From Rhizobium esperanzae (lineage in GTDB: Bacteria > Pseudomonadota > Alphaproteobacteria > Rhizobiales > Rhizobiaceae): a stretch of 64,000 nucleotides of DNA. Location of the stretch: positions 1 to 64,000 of the forward strand of contig NZ_MXPU01000022.1 of the NCBI RefSeq assembly GCF_002204185.1, given 5' to 3'. Every line of letters starts with the position of its first letter. The first letter of the stretch is position 1. The notes below the pieces were generated by a model. That model had not been told where the DNA came from. It worked only from the letters and a program-made list of their open reading frames with translations, and searched no databases. Below, piece after piece: positions 53,111 to 62,425 of the stretch. A program made the position numbers and the translations under genes.

Positions 53111-54433
53111 ATGCGTCTGTCTCGCTACTTCATGCCCATTCTTAAGGAAAACCCAAAGGAGGCGGAAATCGTCTCCCACCGGTTGATGCTGCGCGCCGGC
53201 ATGATCCGCCAGCAGTCTCAGGGCATCTATTCCTGGTTGCCGCTCGGCAAGCGTGTGCTCGACAAGGTCAACGCCATTATCCGCGAGGAGCAGAACCGCG
53301 CCGGCGCCATCGAGCTTTCGATGCCGACCCTGCAGTCGGCCGAGCTCTGGCAGGAAAGCGGCCGTTATGATGCTTACGGCAAGGAGATGCTGCGCATCAA
53401 GGACCGCCAGGACCGGCCGATGCTGTATGGTCCCACCAACGAGGAGATGGTGACGGATATTTTCCGTTCCGCGGTCAAGTCCTATAAGGACCTGCCGCTC
53501 AATCTCTATCACATCCAGCTGAAGTTCCGCGACGAGATCCGCCCGCGCTTCGGCACCATGCGCTCGCGCGAGTTCATGATGAAGGACGCTTACTCCTTCG
53601 ATCTGACGCGCGAAGGGGCGGAGCATTCCTATAATAAGATGTTCGCCGCCTATCTCAGAACCTTCGATCGGCTCGGTCTCCGGGCCATCCCGATGCGCGC
53701 CGATACCGGCCCGATCGGCGGCAATCTCAGCCATGAATTCATCATCCTCGCCGATACCGGTGAATCCGAGGTCTTCTGCCATAAGGATTTCGTCGGTTTC
53801 GATATTCCCGGCGAAAACACCGATTTCGACAGCGTCGAGGGCCTGAAGGCGATCTTCGACAAGTGGACCTCGCTCTATGCGGCGACCTCGGAAATGCACG
53901 ACGAGGCGGCCTTCAACGCCGTGCCCGAGGGCGACCGCCTTTCGGCCCGCGGCATCGAGGTTGGCCACATCTTCTATTTCGGCACGAAATACTCCGAGCC
54001 GATGGGCGCGAAGGTGCAGGGACCTGACGGCAAGGAACACTTCGTTCACATGGGTTCCTACGGTATCGGCCCGACACGCCTTGTTCCCGCCATCATCGAA
54101 GCCTCGCATGACGACAACGGAATCATCTGGCCGGCATCGGTCGCACCCTTCGATGTCGTCGTTATCAACATGAAGGTGGGCGATGAGGCCTGCGACGATA
54201 CGTGTGAGCTGATCTACGCCGCTCTGAAAAAGGCCGGCAAGGATGTGCTCTATGACGATACCGACGACCGGGCCGGCACGAAATTCGCGACGGCCGACCT
54301 GATCGGCGTACCCGTCCAGATCATCGCCGGCCCGCGTGCGGTCGCGAACGGCGAGGTCGAAGTGAAGGACCGCAAGACCGGCGCCCGTGAAACGATGACC
54401 ATCGAAGCGGCGATCAACAGGTTCGTGGCTTAA
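53111..54433 (+). CDS. proS: Prolyl-tRNA synthetase
   Basis: The 440-residue class II synthetase has motif 1 near residues 65-95, motif 2 in FRDEIRPRFGTMRSREFMMK and motif 3 in MGSYGIGPTRLVPAIIE. It lacks the editing insertion found in longer bacterial enzymes; this short form is usual in alphaproteobacteria. The anticodon-binding domain fills the last 110 residues. The ribosome-binding site is weak. lolC begins 15 nt after the stop. Confidence 0.97.
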   Translation: MRLSRYFMPILKENPKEAEIVSHRLMLRAGMIRQQSQGIYSWLPLGKRVLDKVNAIIREEQNRAGAIELSMPTLQSAELWQESGRYDAYGKEMLRIKDRQDRPMLYGPTNEEMVTDIFRSAVKSYKDLPLNLYHIQLKFRDEIRPRFGTMRSREFMMKDAYSFDLTREGAEHSYNKMFAAYLRTFDRLGLRAIPMRADTGPIGGNLSHEFIILADTGESEVFCHKDFVGFDIPGENTDFDSVEGLKAIFDKWTSLYAATSEMHDEAAFNAVPEGDRLSARGIEVGHIFYFGTKYSEPMGAKVQGPDGKEHFVHMGSYGIGPTRLVPAIIEASHDDNGIIWPASVAPFDVVVINMKVGDEACDDTCELIYAALKKAGKDVLYDDTDDRAGTKFATADLIGVPVQIIAGPRAVANGEVEVKDRKTGARETMTIEAAINRFVA

Positions 54434-54448
54434 GGAAACGGAGGCGAA

Positions 54449-55753
54449 ATGGCAGAGGCAGCAGTGGACCGGAGTTCAAAATCCGGCTTGGGTCCGGCTG
54501 GCAAGCCATTTTCCACCTTTGAGCGCCTTGTGGCGTGGCGTTATCTGCGCGCCCGCCGCAAGGAGGCCTTCATCTCGGTGATCGCTGGCTTCTCCTTCGT
54601 CGGCATCATGCTCGGCGTTGCGACGCTGATCATCGTCATGGCCGTCATGAACGGTTTCCGCACCGAGCTCGTCTCGCGCATCCTCGGCATCAACGGCCAC
54701 ATGATCGTGCAGCCGGTCGACGGTCCCTTCACCGATTATCCCGACCTGACCGCCAAACTCGCCGCGGTGCCCGGCGTCAAGATGGCGCTGCCCTTGGTCG
54801 AAGGCCAGGTGCTCGCCTCCGCCCAGGCCGGCGGCAGCACCGGTGCTTTGGTGCGCGGCGTCCGCCCTGAAGACCTCACCAAGCTCAAAACGATCTCTAA
54901 TAACATCAAGTCCGGCGACATGGTGGGCTTTGCCTCCGGTGAAGGCGTGCTGATCGGCACCCGCATGGCCGACCAGCTGGGTCTGCGCGTCGGCGACGCC
55001 ATCACGCTGACCTCGCCGGAAGGCGACATCACGCCGATGGGCGTCAATCCGCGCGTCAAATCCTACAAGATCTCCGGGCTGTTCGAGATCGGCATGTCGG
55101 AATACGACTCGTCGATCATCTTCATGCCGCTCGAGGAGGCGCAGCTCTACTTCAATGCGGCCGGGCTGGTGCAGTCGATCGAACTCTTCGTCGATCATCC
55201 CGATGATATCGACGCGCTGAGGCCGAAGGTGGAAGAGGCGGCCGGCCGCCAGATCAACCTCACCGACTGGCGCCAGCGCAACCAGACCTTCTTCTCCGCG
55301 CTCCAGGTCGAGCGCAACGTCATGTTCATGATCCTGACGCTGATCGTGCTCGTGGCGGCGCTGAACATCATCTCCGGCCTCATCATGCTGGTGAAGGACA
55401 AGGGCAGCGATATCGCCATCCTACGTACCATGGGCGCCAGCGCCGGTGCGATCATGCGCATCTTCTTCATGACCGGAGCGGCGATCGGCATCGTCGGCAC
55501 GCTTGCCGGTGTGCTGCTCGGCGTTCTCGTCTGCGTCAACATCGAATCCATCCGCCAGTTCTTCTCCTGGATCTCCGGCACCGTGATTTTCAATCCCCAG
55601 GTCTATTTCCTCAGCCAGCTGCCGGCCGAGATGGATATCAGCGAAACGATCTCGGTGGTCGTCATGGCGCTCAGCCTCTCCTTCATCGCCACCATCTTCC
55701 CGGCATGGCGCGCCTCCAGGCTCGATCCGGTGCAGGCCCTGCGCTACGAATAA
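54449..55753 (+). CDS. lolC: Lipoprotein-releasing ABC transporter permease
   Basis: The 434-residue LolC/LolE-family permease has an N-terminal membrane helix after RRKEAFISVIAGFSFVGIML, a large periplasmic domain (about 70-280) and three C-terminal helices. SDIAILRTMGASAGAIMRIF is the coupling-helix signature. With LolD it extracts lipoproteins from the inner membrane for outer-membrane sorting. A single permease gene suggests a homodimeric LolF-like arrangement, by inference. Confidence 0.93.
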   Translation: MAEAAVDRSSKSGLGPAGKPFSTFERLVAWRYLRARRKEAFISVIAGFSFVGIMLGVATLIIVMAVMNGFRTELVSRILGINGHMIVQPVDGPFTDYPDLTAKLAAVPGVKMALPLVEGQVLASAQAGGSTGALVRGVRPEDLTKLKTISNNIKSGDMVGFASGEGVLIGTRMADQLGLRVGDAITLTSPEGDITPMGVNPRVKSYKISGLFEIGMSEYDSSIIFMPLEEAQLYFNAAGLVQSIELFVDHPDDIDALRPKVEEAAGRQINLTDWRQRNQTFFSALQVERNVMFMILTLIVLVAALNIISGLIMLVKDKGSDIAILRTMGASAGAIMRIFFMTGAAIGIVGTLAGVLLGVLVCVNIESIRQFFSWISGTVIFNPQVYFLSQLPAEMDISETISVVVMALSLSFIATIFPAWRASRLDPVQALRYE

Positions 55754-55767
55754 GGAATGCCGCATTC

Positions 55768-56451
55768 ATGAATCGCAACGTCGTCCTCAAGCTTACCGGC
55801 GTCGAGCGCCATTACGGGCAGGGTGATACGCTGCTCACGATCTTGAAGGGAGCGGATTTTTCGCTGGCGAAAGGCGAGATCGTCGCTCTTGTCGCCCCCT
55901 CCGGCACCGGCAAGTCGACGCTGCTGCATGTCGCCGGCCTGCTCGAGCATCCCGACGGCGGCGAGGTTACCATCAACGGCCATGCCTGCGACGGCCTTTC
56001 CGATGAGAAGCGCACGGCGATCCGCCGCCGCGAGATCGGCTTCGTCTATCAATTTCACCACCTCCTGCCGGAATTTTCGGCGCTTGAGAACATCATGATG
56101 CCGCAGCTGATCGCCGGGCTGTCCTGGAAGGAAGCCCAGGAGCGGGCCGGGCAGCTCCTCGACTATATGCGCATCGGCCATCGCGGTTCGCATCGCCCGG
56201 CCGAGCTTTCCGGGGGCGAACAGCAGCGCGTTGCGATCGCCCGCGCTGTCGCCAATGCGCCGACGCTGCTTCTTGCCGACGAACCGACCGGCAATCTGGA
56301 TCCGGAAACGGCAAGCTACGTCTTCGACGCGCTGGAGGCGCTGGTGCGCCAATCCGGCCTTGCGGCCCTCATCGCCACCCACAATCACGAACTCGCCGGC
56401 CGCATGGATCGGCGCGTCACGATCTCCGATGGCAAGGTCGTAGAGTTTTAG
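55768..56451 (+). CDS. lolD: Lipoprotein-releasing ABC transporter ATPase
   Basis: From the ATG at 55768 the 227-residue ATPase has Walker A APSGTGKST, the Q-loop in GFVYQFHHLLPEFSALENI, the ABC signature LSGGEQQRVAIARA and Walker B LLLADEPTGNLDP. It lies 14 nt after the permease gene and powers lipoprotein release. An upstream in-frame opening overlaps the permease end and is not used. Confidence 0.95.
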   Translation: MNRNVVLKLTGVERHYGQGDTLLTILKGADFSLAKGEIVALVAPSGTGKSTLLHVAGLLEHPDGGEVTINGHACDGLSDEKRTAIRRREIGFVYQFHHLLPEFSALENIMMPQLIAGLSWKEAQERAGQLLDYMRIGHRGSHRPAELSGGEQQRVAIARAVANAPTLLLADEPTGNLDPETASYVFDALEALVRQSGLAALIATHNHELAGRMDRRVTISDGKVVEF

Positions 56452-56461
56452 TCGACGGTGA

Positions 56462-56926
56462 TCACGGGATGACCAGCCCGCCGCGGTAATCGAGCACATA
56501 GGCCTTCCTGCCGGCGACCATGATGCATTCATGGCCGCTGAAACGCTCGCAGCCGCCTTCGCTACGGTCGACATAGCGGCCGAACGGATGATCGAATTCC
56601 ATTCCGCCAAGAAAGCGGCGCTCCCGATACATTGCCGACAGCGCTGCCTTGATCACCGTTCCGGCGGCACTGCCGTCGATGAGATCGGGCGCGACGACGC
56701 GGCCGAAATAATTCATCGCCCAGACGGGTTGGCGGGCAAACCAAACCACTTCCTGTCCCGCGAAGTCGGTGCCACCGAAATAGCTGTCGAGATAATGCCA
56801 GTCGCCGCTCTCATACCCGACATCATGGGAACCCGGCCGGCAGGGCGTGCGCGGCACTCCGCCGCCGACATAGGTCGCAGCCTTCGCCTCCACGATGAAT
56901 TCGTTCAGCTTCGCAATGTCGAGCAT
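56462..56926 (-). CDS. DUF5680 domain protein, candidate LexA target
   Basis: The 154-residue protein starts at the ATG at 56926 behind AGAGGAGAATGAC. EFIVEAKAATYVGG, WHYLDSYFGGTDFAGQEVVW, WAMNYFGRVV and AYVLDYRGGLVIP match the DUF5680 pattern, a domain found alone or after XRE-type regulators. The function is unknown. A GTTC-N7-GTTC box lies 50 nt upstream on its strand, so SOS control is possible. It is convergent with lolD and divergent from the 28-residue membrane protein gene. Confidence 0.75.
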   Translation of the reverse strand: MLDIAKLNEFIVEAKAATYVGGGVPRTPCRPGSHDVGYESGDWHYLDSYFGGTDFAGQEVVWFARQPVWAMNYFGRVVAPDLIDGSAAGTVIKAALSAMYRERRFLGGMEFDHPFGRYVDRSEGGCERFSGHECIMVAGRKAYVLDYRGGLVIP

Positions 56927-56975
56927 GTCATTCTCCTCTGGGCGGGATGCTGGCAAATATCCTGTGGCATGTAAA

Positions 56976-56990
56976 GAACATAAAGAGAAC
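56976..56990. promoter_or_regulatory. Candidate LexA (SOS) box upstream of DUF5680
   Basis: GAAC-ATAAAGA-GAAC is a direct-repeat box of the alphaproteobacterial LexA type (GTTC-N7-GTTC on the other strand), with the AT-rich spacer typical of real sites. It lies 50 nt before the DUF5680 start codon. Confidence 0.6.
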
Positions 56991-57175
56991 ATGCGTCGGA
57001 ATTCAGAAGATCGACTTGGGCGGTGGCCTATCTGAACGGAATGGCGGATCTGTCGAAGATTGGGAAAGGGGGCGGGCTGCTGCCTATCGAACCGAGCGCA
57101 GGCGCCCATGGGAATCGCCAAGCGCGTCGAGATTCTTCAACGCAAGCGCAAAGGAAAAGATTCCTGTTGACATCG

Positions 57176-57190
57176 GAACATAGATGGAAC
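57176..57190. promoter_or_regulatory. Candidate LexA (SOS) box before the small membrane protein
   Basis: GAAC-ATAGATG-GAAC is a second box of the same type. It begins 4 nt after a TTGACA -35 element (57167-57172), which would place it between -35 and -10, a classic repressor position. The start codon of the small gene is 34 nt downstream. Confidence 0.6.
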
Positions 57191-57223
57191 AAATTGAAAA
57201 CATAACGAGTAAAGGAGAGCCAG

Positions 57224-57310
57224 ATGATTGACATGATCCGTGATATCGCAGCATTCACCTCCATCGCAATGTTCGTTGCCAGCTTCTCGCTTATTGTCAT
57301 CGCAATCTAA
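57224..57310 (+). CDS. 28-residue single-helix membrane protein, candidate LexA target
   Basis: The gene reads MIDMIRDIAAFTSIAMFVAS followed by a short hydrophobic end and a TAA. A strong AAAGGAGAGCC site precedes the ATG. The product is one membrane helix with a short charged N-terminus. The combination of LexA box, -35, good ribosome-binding site and tiny membrane protein resembles Caulobacter SidA, a 29-residue LexA-controlled division inhibitor, but sequence similarity has not been shown. dnaE starts 117 nt downstream. Confidence 0.65.
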   Translation: MIDMIRDIAAFTSIAMFVASFSLIVIAI

Positions 57311-57426
57311 ATTTTTCGGGGATCGCATGGCAGTCATGCGGTTCGCACGCGGGTCTCTTCTGGACATCATCGCCCTCAATGCCGACAATGCATCCGATTC
57401 ATTTCGGCTGATTGGGAAGGCATATC

Positions 57427-60400
57427 ATGGCGGAGACGGAAAAGGGTTCAATGGGTGAGGCGACCGGCGGCACGCCGGGCTTCATCCACCTGAGAGTCCA
57501 TTCCGCCTATTCGCTTCTTGAGGGCGCGCTGCCTCTGAAGAAGATCCTCTACAAGGCGACCGGCGACAGTCAGCCGGCGATCGCCATTACCGACACCAAC
57601 AATCTCTTCGTCGCCCTTGAATTCTCCCAGAAGGCAATGGACGAGGGCCTGCAGCCGATCATCGGCTGCCAGGTCTCGATCGACATGGAAGACGGATTGG
57701 AAAGCGAAAAGCGCGGCGGTCAGCCGGCCCTAGTCAAGCTGCCGTCGATCGTTCTTCTTGCCGCGACGGAGGCTGGTTACGAAAGGCTGGTCGATCTCGT
57801 CAGCCGCGCCTATCTCGGCGGCGATAGCAACCAGGCCATCCATATCAGAACCTCCTGGCTGGAAGAGGCAGGCACGGAAGGGCTGATCGCCTTGACCGGC
57901 GCCCTGACCGGGCCGGTCGACGCAGCTGTCAGGGAAGGTCATCCCGCCCAGGCGGAAGCCCGGTTGCTCACGCTGAAGCGTCTCTTCGGCGACAGACTCT
58001 ATGTCGAGCTGCAGCGGCACGGCACCTACGACAAGCGGCACGAGCAGAAGATCGTCGGGCTTGCTTACACGCATGACCTGCCGCTCGTCGCCACCAACGA
58101 GGCGTTCTTTCCGACCCGCGACGATTACGACGCCCATGATGCGCTGATGGCGGTTGCGCATAATGCCATCGTCTCCGACGACAGCCGTTTTCGCCTGACT
58201 CCGGATCACTACCTGAAGAGCCGGGCTGAGATGGCCAAGCTCTTTGCCGACCTGCCGGAAGCGCTTGAAAACACGATCGAGATCGCGAGGCGCTGCTCCT
58301 TCGTGCTGAAAACGCGAAAGCCGATTCTGCCGCGTTTCACGGGCGCCACCGACGATGCCGAGGAGGCGGAACGCGCCGAGGCGGGCGAATTGCGCCGTCA
58401 GGCGGTGGAAGGGCTGGACATGCGGCTTTCGACCCTCGGCATGTCGCCCGGTTATGAGGAAAAGGATTATCGCGAGCGGCTGGAGTTCGAGCTCGGCGTC
58501 ATCGAGCGCATGCGCTTCCCGGGTTACTTCCTGATCGTTTCCGACTTCATCAAATGGGCCAAGCAGCACGACATCCCGGTCGGTCCCGGCCGCGGTTCGG
58601 GGGCAGGTTCGCTGGTCGCCTATGCCTTGACGATCACCGATGTCGACCCGCTGCGCTTCTCGCTACTATTCGAGCGCTTCCTCAATCCGGAACGCGTCTC
58701 GATGCCTGACTTCGACATCGACTTCTGCCAGGACCGCCGCGAGGAGGTGATCCGCTACGTCCAGGCCAAGTACGGCCGCGAGCAGGTGGCGCAGATCATC
58801 ACCTTTGGTTCGCTGCAGGCGCGTGCCGCACTTCGCGACGTCGGACGCGTGCTAGAAATGCCTTACGGCCAGGTCGACAAGATTTGCAAACTCGTGCCGA
58901 ACAATCCCGCCAATCCGACGCCGCTTTCCAAGGCGATCGAGGAGGAGCCGAAGCTGCAGGAGGAGGCGGCGAAAGAACCGGTGGTGGCGCGGCTGCTCGA
59001 CATCGCCCAGAAGATCGAAGGGCTTTATCGCCACGCCTCGACGCATGCCGCCGGCATCGTCATCGGCGACCGGCCGCTTTCCAAGCTGGTGCCGATGTAT
59101 CGCGATCCGCGCTCCGACATGCCTGTCACCCAGTTCAACATGAAGTGGGTGGAGCAGGCCGGCCTCGTCAAATTCGACTTCCTCGGTCTGAAGACGCTGA
59201 CGGTGCTGAAGGTCGCCGTCGATTTCGTCGCCAAGCGCGGCATCAATGTCGATCTTGCGGCCATTCCTCTCGACGACAAGCCGACCTACGAGATGCTGTC
59301 GCGCGGCGAGACGGTCGGCGTGTTCCAGGTGGAAAGTGCGGGCATGCGCAAGGCGCTGATCGGCATGAAGCCGGACTGCATCGAGGACATCATCGCGCTG
59401 GTGGCGCTTTACCGCCCCGGCCCGATGGAGAACATTCCGACTTACAATGCCCGCAAGCACGGCGATGAAGAGCTGGAATCGATCCATCCGATGATCGACC
59501 ATCTGCTCAAGGAGACGCAGGGCGTCATCGTCTACCAGGAACAGGTGATGCAGATCGCCCAGGTCCTGTCGGGCTATTCGCTTGGCGAAGCCGACCTTCT
59601 GCGCCGCGCCATGGGTAAGAAGATCAAGGCGGAGATGGACCAGCAGCGGGAACGCTTCGTCGTCGGCGCCGTCAAGAACGGCGTATCAAAGCCGCAAGCC
59701 GACAACATCTTCGAACTCTTGGCGAAGTTCGCAAACTACGGCTTCAACAAGTCGCACGCCGCCGCCTATGCGATCGTCTCCTACCAGACGGCCTACATGA
59801 AGGCGCACTATCCGGTCGAATTCCTCGCCGCCTCGATGACGCTCGACATGTCCAACACGGAAAAGGTCAATGATTTCCGTCAGGACGCCAAGCGGCTCGG
59901 CATCGAGGTGATCGCGCCTTCGGTGCAGACCTCCTTCCGCCATTTCGAGACCGGCGACAATCGTATCTACTATGCGCTGGCCGCCCTCAAAGGCGTCGGC
60001 GAATCCGCCGTCGACCACATTGTCGAGGTGCGTGGCGACAAGCCTTTTGCCAGCATCGAGGATTTCTGCCTGCGCATCGATCCGCGCCAGGTGAACCGCC
60101 GCGTGCTCGAAAGCCTGATCTATGCCGGCGCCTTCGATTGTTTCGGCGCCGACCGCGCCCAGCTGGCCGCCGGCCTCGACCGCATTCTCGGTTATGCCCA
60201 GCGCGCCCAGGAAAACAAGCTGAGCGGCCAGTCAGATATTTTTGGCAGCGCACTAAACTCAGGCCCGGAGAAGATCTCCTTGCCGCCCTATTCACCCTGG
60301 CTGGCATCGGAGCGGCTGCTCAAGGAATTTCAGGTGCTGGGCTTCTATCTGACGGCCCACCCGCTCGATTCCTACAGCAACATCTTGCAGAAGATGCGTG

Positions 60401-60924
60401 TGCAGACCTTTGCCGAGTTTTCTCAGGCGATCAAGCAGGGGGCTGCCAATGCGCGTCTTGCCGGAACCGTCATTTCAAAGCAGGAGCGCAAGACCCGCAC
60501 CGGCAACAAGATGGGCATCATTGTCTTTTCCGATTCGTCAGGCCAGTTCGAGGCGGTGCTGTTTTCGGAGATGCTGAACCAGTATCGCGACGTGCTCGAG
60601 TCCGGGAAATCCTTCCTGCTGACCGCGACCGGTGAGGAGCGGCCGGAGGGTATCGGTCTTCGCATCCAGACGATCCAGTCGCTTGAGGAAAAGTCGCTGC
60701 AGATGCAGAAGGCGCTGCGCGTCTATGTCAGAGATTCCGGACCGCTGAAAATGGTTGCCGGCCATCTGAACACCAAGGGCGACGGTCTGGTTTCCTTCAT
60801 TGTCATCAAGGAAGAGGGCAAACGCGAGGTGGAAGTGGCGCTGCCGGAGAAATACCGCATCACTCCGGAGATTGCCGCTGCCCTTCGCGCCGCCCCCGGC
60901 GTCGTCGACGTCGAGCTTGTCTGA
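57427..60924 (+). CDS. dnaE: DNA polymerase III subunit alpha
   Basis: The 1165-residue replicative polymerase has the PHP domain (IHLRVHSAYSLLEGALPLKK at residues 18-37), the Pol III-type catalytic core with RVSMPDFDIDFCQDRREEVI carrying two catalytic Asp, and the helix-hairpin-helix and OB domains toward the C-terminus. The size and intact PHP domain fit the main DnaE, not the shorter mutagenesis-type DnaE2. The start is the ATG at 57427 rather than one five codons upstream. It ends in a 19-nt convergent gap with the L,D-transpeptidase gene. Confidence 0.96.
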   Translation: MAETEKGSMGEATGGTPGFIHLRVHSAYSLLEGALPLKKILYKATGDSQPAIAITDTNNLFVALEFSQKAMDEGLQPIIGCQVSIDMEDGLESEKRGGQPALVKLPSIVLLAATEAGYERLVDLVSRAYLGGDSNQAIHIRTSWLEEAGTEGLIALTGALTGPVDAAVREGHPAQAEARLLTLKRLFGDRLYVELQRHGTYDKRHEQKIVGLAYTHDLPLVATNEAFFPTRDDYDAHDALMAVAHNAIVSDDSRFRLTPDHYLKSRAEMAKLFADLPEALENTIEIARRCSFVLKTRKPILPRFTGATDDAEEAERAEAGELRRQAVEGLDMRLSTLGMSPGYEEKDYRERLEFELGVIERMRFPGYFLIVSDFIKWAKQHDIPVGPGRGSGAGSLVAYALTITDVDPLRFSLLFERFLNPERVSMPDFDIDFCQDRREEVIRYVQAKYGREQVAQIITFGSLQARAALRDVGRVLEMPYGQVDKICKLVPNNPANPTPLSKAIEEEPKLQEEAAKEPVVARLLDIAQKIEGLYRHASTHAAGIVIGDRPLSKLVPMYRDPRSDMPVTQFNMKWVEQAGLVKFDFLGLKTLTVLKVAVDFVAKRGINVDLAAIPLDDKPTYEMLSRGETVGVFQVESAGMRKALIGMKPDCIEDIIALVALYRPGPMENIPTYNARKHGDEELESIHPMIDHLLKETQGVIVYQEQVMQIAQVLSGYSLGEADLLRRAMGKKIKAEMDQQRERFVVGAVKNGVSKPQADNIFELLAKFANYGFNKSHAAAYAIVSYQTAYMKAHYPVEFLAASMTLDMSNTEKVNDFRQDAKRLGIEVIAPSVQTSFRHFETGDNRIYYALAALKGVGESAVDHIVEVRGDKPFASIEDFCLRIDPRQVNRRVLESLIYAGAFDCFGADRAQLAAGLDRILGYAQRAQENKLSGQSDIFGSALNSGPEKISLPPYSPWLASERLLKEFQVLGFYLTAHPLDSYSNILQKMRVQTFAEFSQAIKQGAANARLAGTVISKQERKTRTGNKMGIIVFSDSSGQFEAVLFSEMLNQYRDVLESGKSFLLTATGEERPEGIGLRIQTIQSLEEKSLQMQKALRVYVRDSGPLKMVAGHLNTKGDGLVSFIVIKEEGKREVEVALPEKYRITPEIAAALRAAPGVVDVELV

Positions 60925-60943
60925 TCAACCCAGTTGATCGTGA

Positions 60944-62200
60944 TCAGCCCCGGGTGATTGTGATGAAATCCGTGCCTTCGCCGGTTTCGCGGCCAAGGCC
61001 CGTATCGGAGATCGTCAACGTCGAGCCGGGCGAGATCAGCGCGTCGATCCTGCGGCGGGTCTCGTCGGGGATCGTGATGCGGCTCAGCGAAAGGGCAATC
61101 GGCTTGCCCGTGACAATCGAGCTTTCCTGGCTGGTGATGCCGAGCCGTTTCATCGTCTCGCGGGAGAGACTGTTCTCGAGCGTGATGCCCAGCCAATCCG
61201 CCGTGCCGGCCTGCTCATCGAGGGCATGCAGCGTGAAAAAATGCGTGCCGAGTGCCAGGCCCGGATCCGCGATCGTCACGGGGGCCTCGAAGATCGGCTT
61301 GAAGGCCTGCCGCACCATGATGACGCCGTTCGGCGGCTCGCCCTTGCCGGTTGCGGCATAGACGGATTTGAGCAACGCGTCGGAGACCAGGCTCCTGTCG
61401 CCGGCAAATTCCGTCGGCCGCAGCATCTTGAAGGCGTTGATCGCCTGCACGGTCGACGGACCGAGCAGGCCGTCCGGATCGCCGGCGGAAAAGCCGAGCT
61501 GATTGAGTAGCGTCTGGATGTCGATTACCGTTTCGCGCAGCGTGCGCCGCGTGACGAGCATGCTGATCGGTTCGGACGGCGGCCGGATCTCCGGCGCGGT
61601 AACCGGCGACACCGCCGGCATCGGCATCGCGGCGGTGTCGTTCATGGCCACCTGCACCGGTGTCCCGGGACCGACGGGTATGGAGGGCCGCAGCTCGACG
61701 TCCGAAAGCAGCGGCATCGCTGCCGGCGCATCGGGGCGGAAAAGGTTCGGATGGTCGATCGGCTGCGGCACCAATTCGTCGTCGCTGATGATGACGGGAA
61801 TGCCGGGCTCCGTCATTCGGTAGAGCATTTTTGCGAAGGCGCCGGGCATGCGTACGCAGCCGTGCGAGGCCGGATAACGCGGCACGGAATTGGATTCGTG
61901 CAGCGCGATGCCAGACCATGTCAGCCGTTGCATGAAGGGCATCGGGGCGGCCGAATAGAGGTTGGATTCGTGGTATTTCTGCTTTTCGAGCACCGAGAAA
62001 ATGCCGCTCGGAGTCGTATGGCCGTCCTTGCCGGTGGAGACCTTCGAGGTCGCGACGACCTCGGTGCCGTCATAAACCACAAGCGACTGCTTGTTTTTCG
62101 AGACCAAGATCTGCAGCGTGCGTGCATCCGCGGCAAGAGCAGGGTGCACGAGTGCGGTGGCCGACAGCAAGCCAAGGCCGAAGACGAGACGCGAGAACAT
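60944..62200 (-). CDS. L,D-transpeptidase with a peptidoglycan-binding domain
   Basis: The 418-residue exported protein has a signal peptide (MFSRLVFGLGLLSATALVHP, cut near residue 23). A YkuD domain at about 28-150 carries IALHESNSVPRYPASHGCVR with catalytic His and Cys. A peptidoglycan-binding module follows at about 225-280 (LLNQLGFSAGDPDGLLGPST). It should form 3-3 cross-links or attach proteins in the periplasm. The C-terminal 130 residues are unassigned. A GATCAA/TTGATC repeat (60923-60939) lies between its end and dnaE. Confidence 0.9.
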   Translation of the reverse strand: MFSRLVFGLGLLSATALVHPALAADARTLQILVSKNKQSLVVYDGTEVVATSKVSTGKDGHTTPSGIFSVLEKQKYHESNLYSAAPMPFMQRLTWSGIALHESNSVPRYPASHGCVRMPGAFAKMLYRMTEPGIPVIISDDELVPQPIDHPNLFRPDAPAAMPLLSDVELRPSIPVGPGTPVQVAMNDTAAMPMPAVSPVTAPEIRPPSEPISMLVTRRTLRETVIDIQTLLNQLGFSAGDPDGLLGPSTVQAINAFKMLRPTEFAGDRSLVSDALLKSVYAATGKGEPPNGVIMVRQAFKPIFEAPVTIADPGLALGTHFFTLHALDEQAGTADWLGITLENSLSRETMKRLGITSQESSIVTGKPIALSLSRITIPDETRRRIDALISPGSTLTISDTGLGRETGEGTDFITITRG

Positions 62201-62425
62201 GATACCAAACCATACGCAATACTGTTCGGCACATTACGGGACGAAGTTTAAGGAAGATTTTAAAACCCGGACTCGTCGGCTCGCCCGGAACGGTGCAGCG
62301 GTTCCGCAACAACGATACGCATAAGATAAAGGCAAAGCATGTCGCATGAATCAAAGTTTGAGCTGCCTGATTTAAAGCATTGGTATGCATCTCTGATAAC
62401 AGCGCGCACCTTTGCGCGAGATGTT
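62201..62425. other. Spacer between dinB and the L,D-transpeptidase gene
   Basis: No gene is seen. CGCGCA (62402-62407) and TGCGCG (62412-62417) form a 6-bp hairpin just past the dinB stop; without a T tract it would be at most a weak terminator. Confidence 0.4.

Noticed and set aside
60923..60939. GATCAA/TTGATC repeat between dnaE and the transpeptidase gene as a terminator
   Set aside because: The stem is only 6 bp and AT-containing, with no T tract on either side, so terminator function is not supported.
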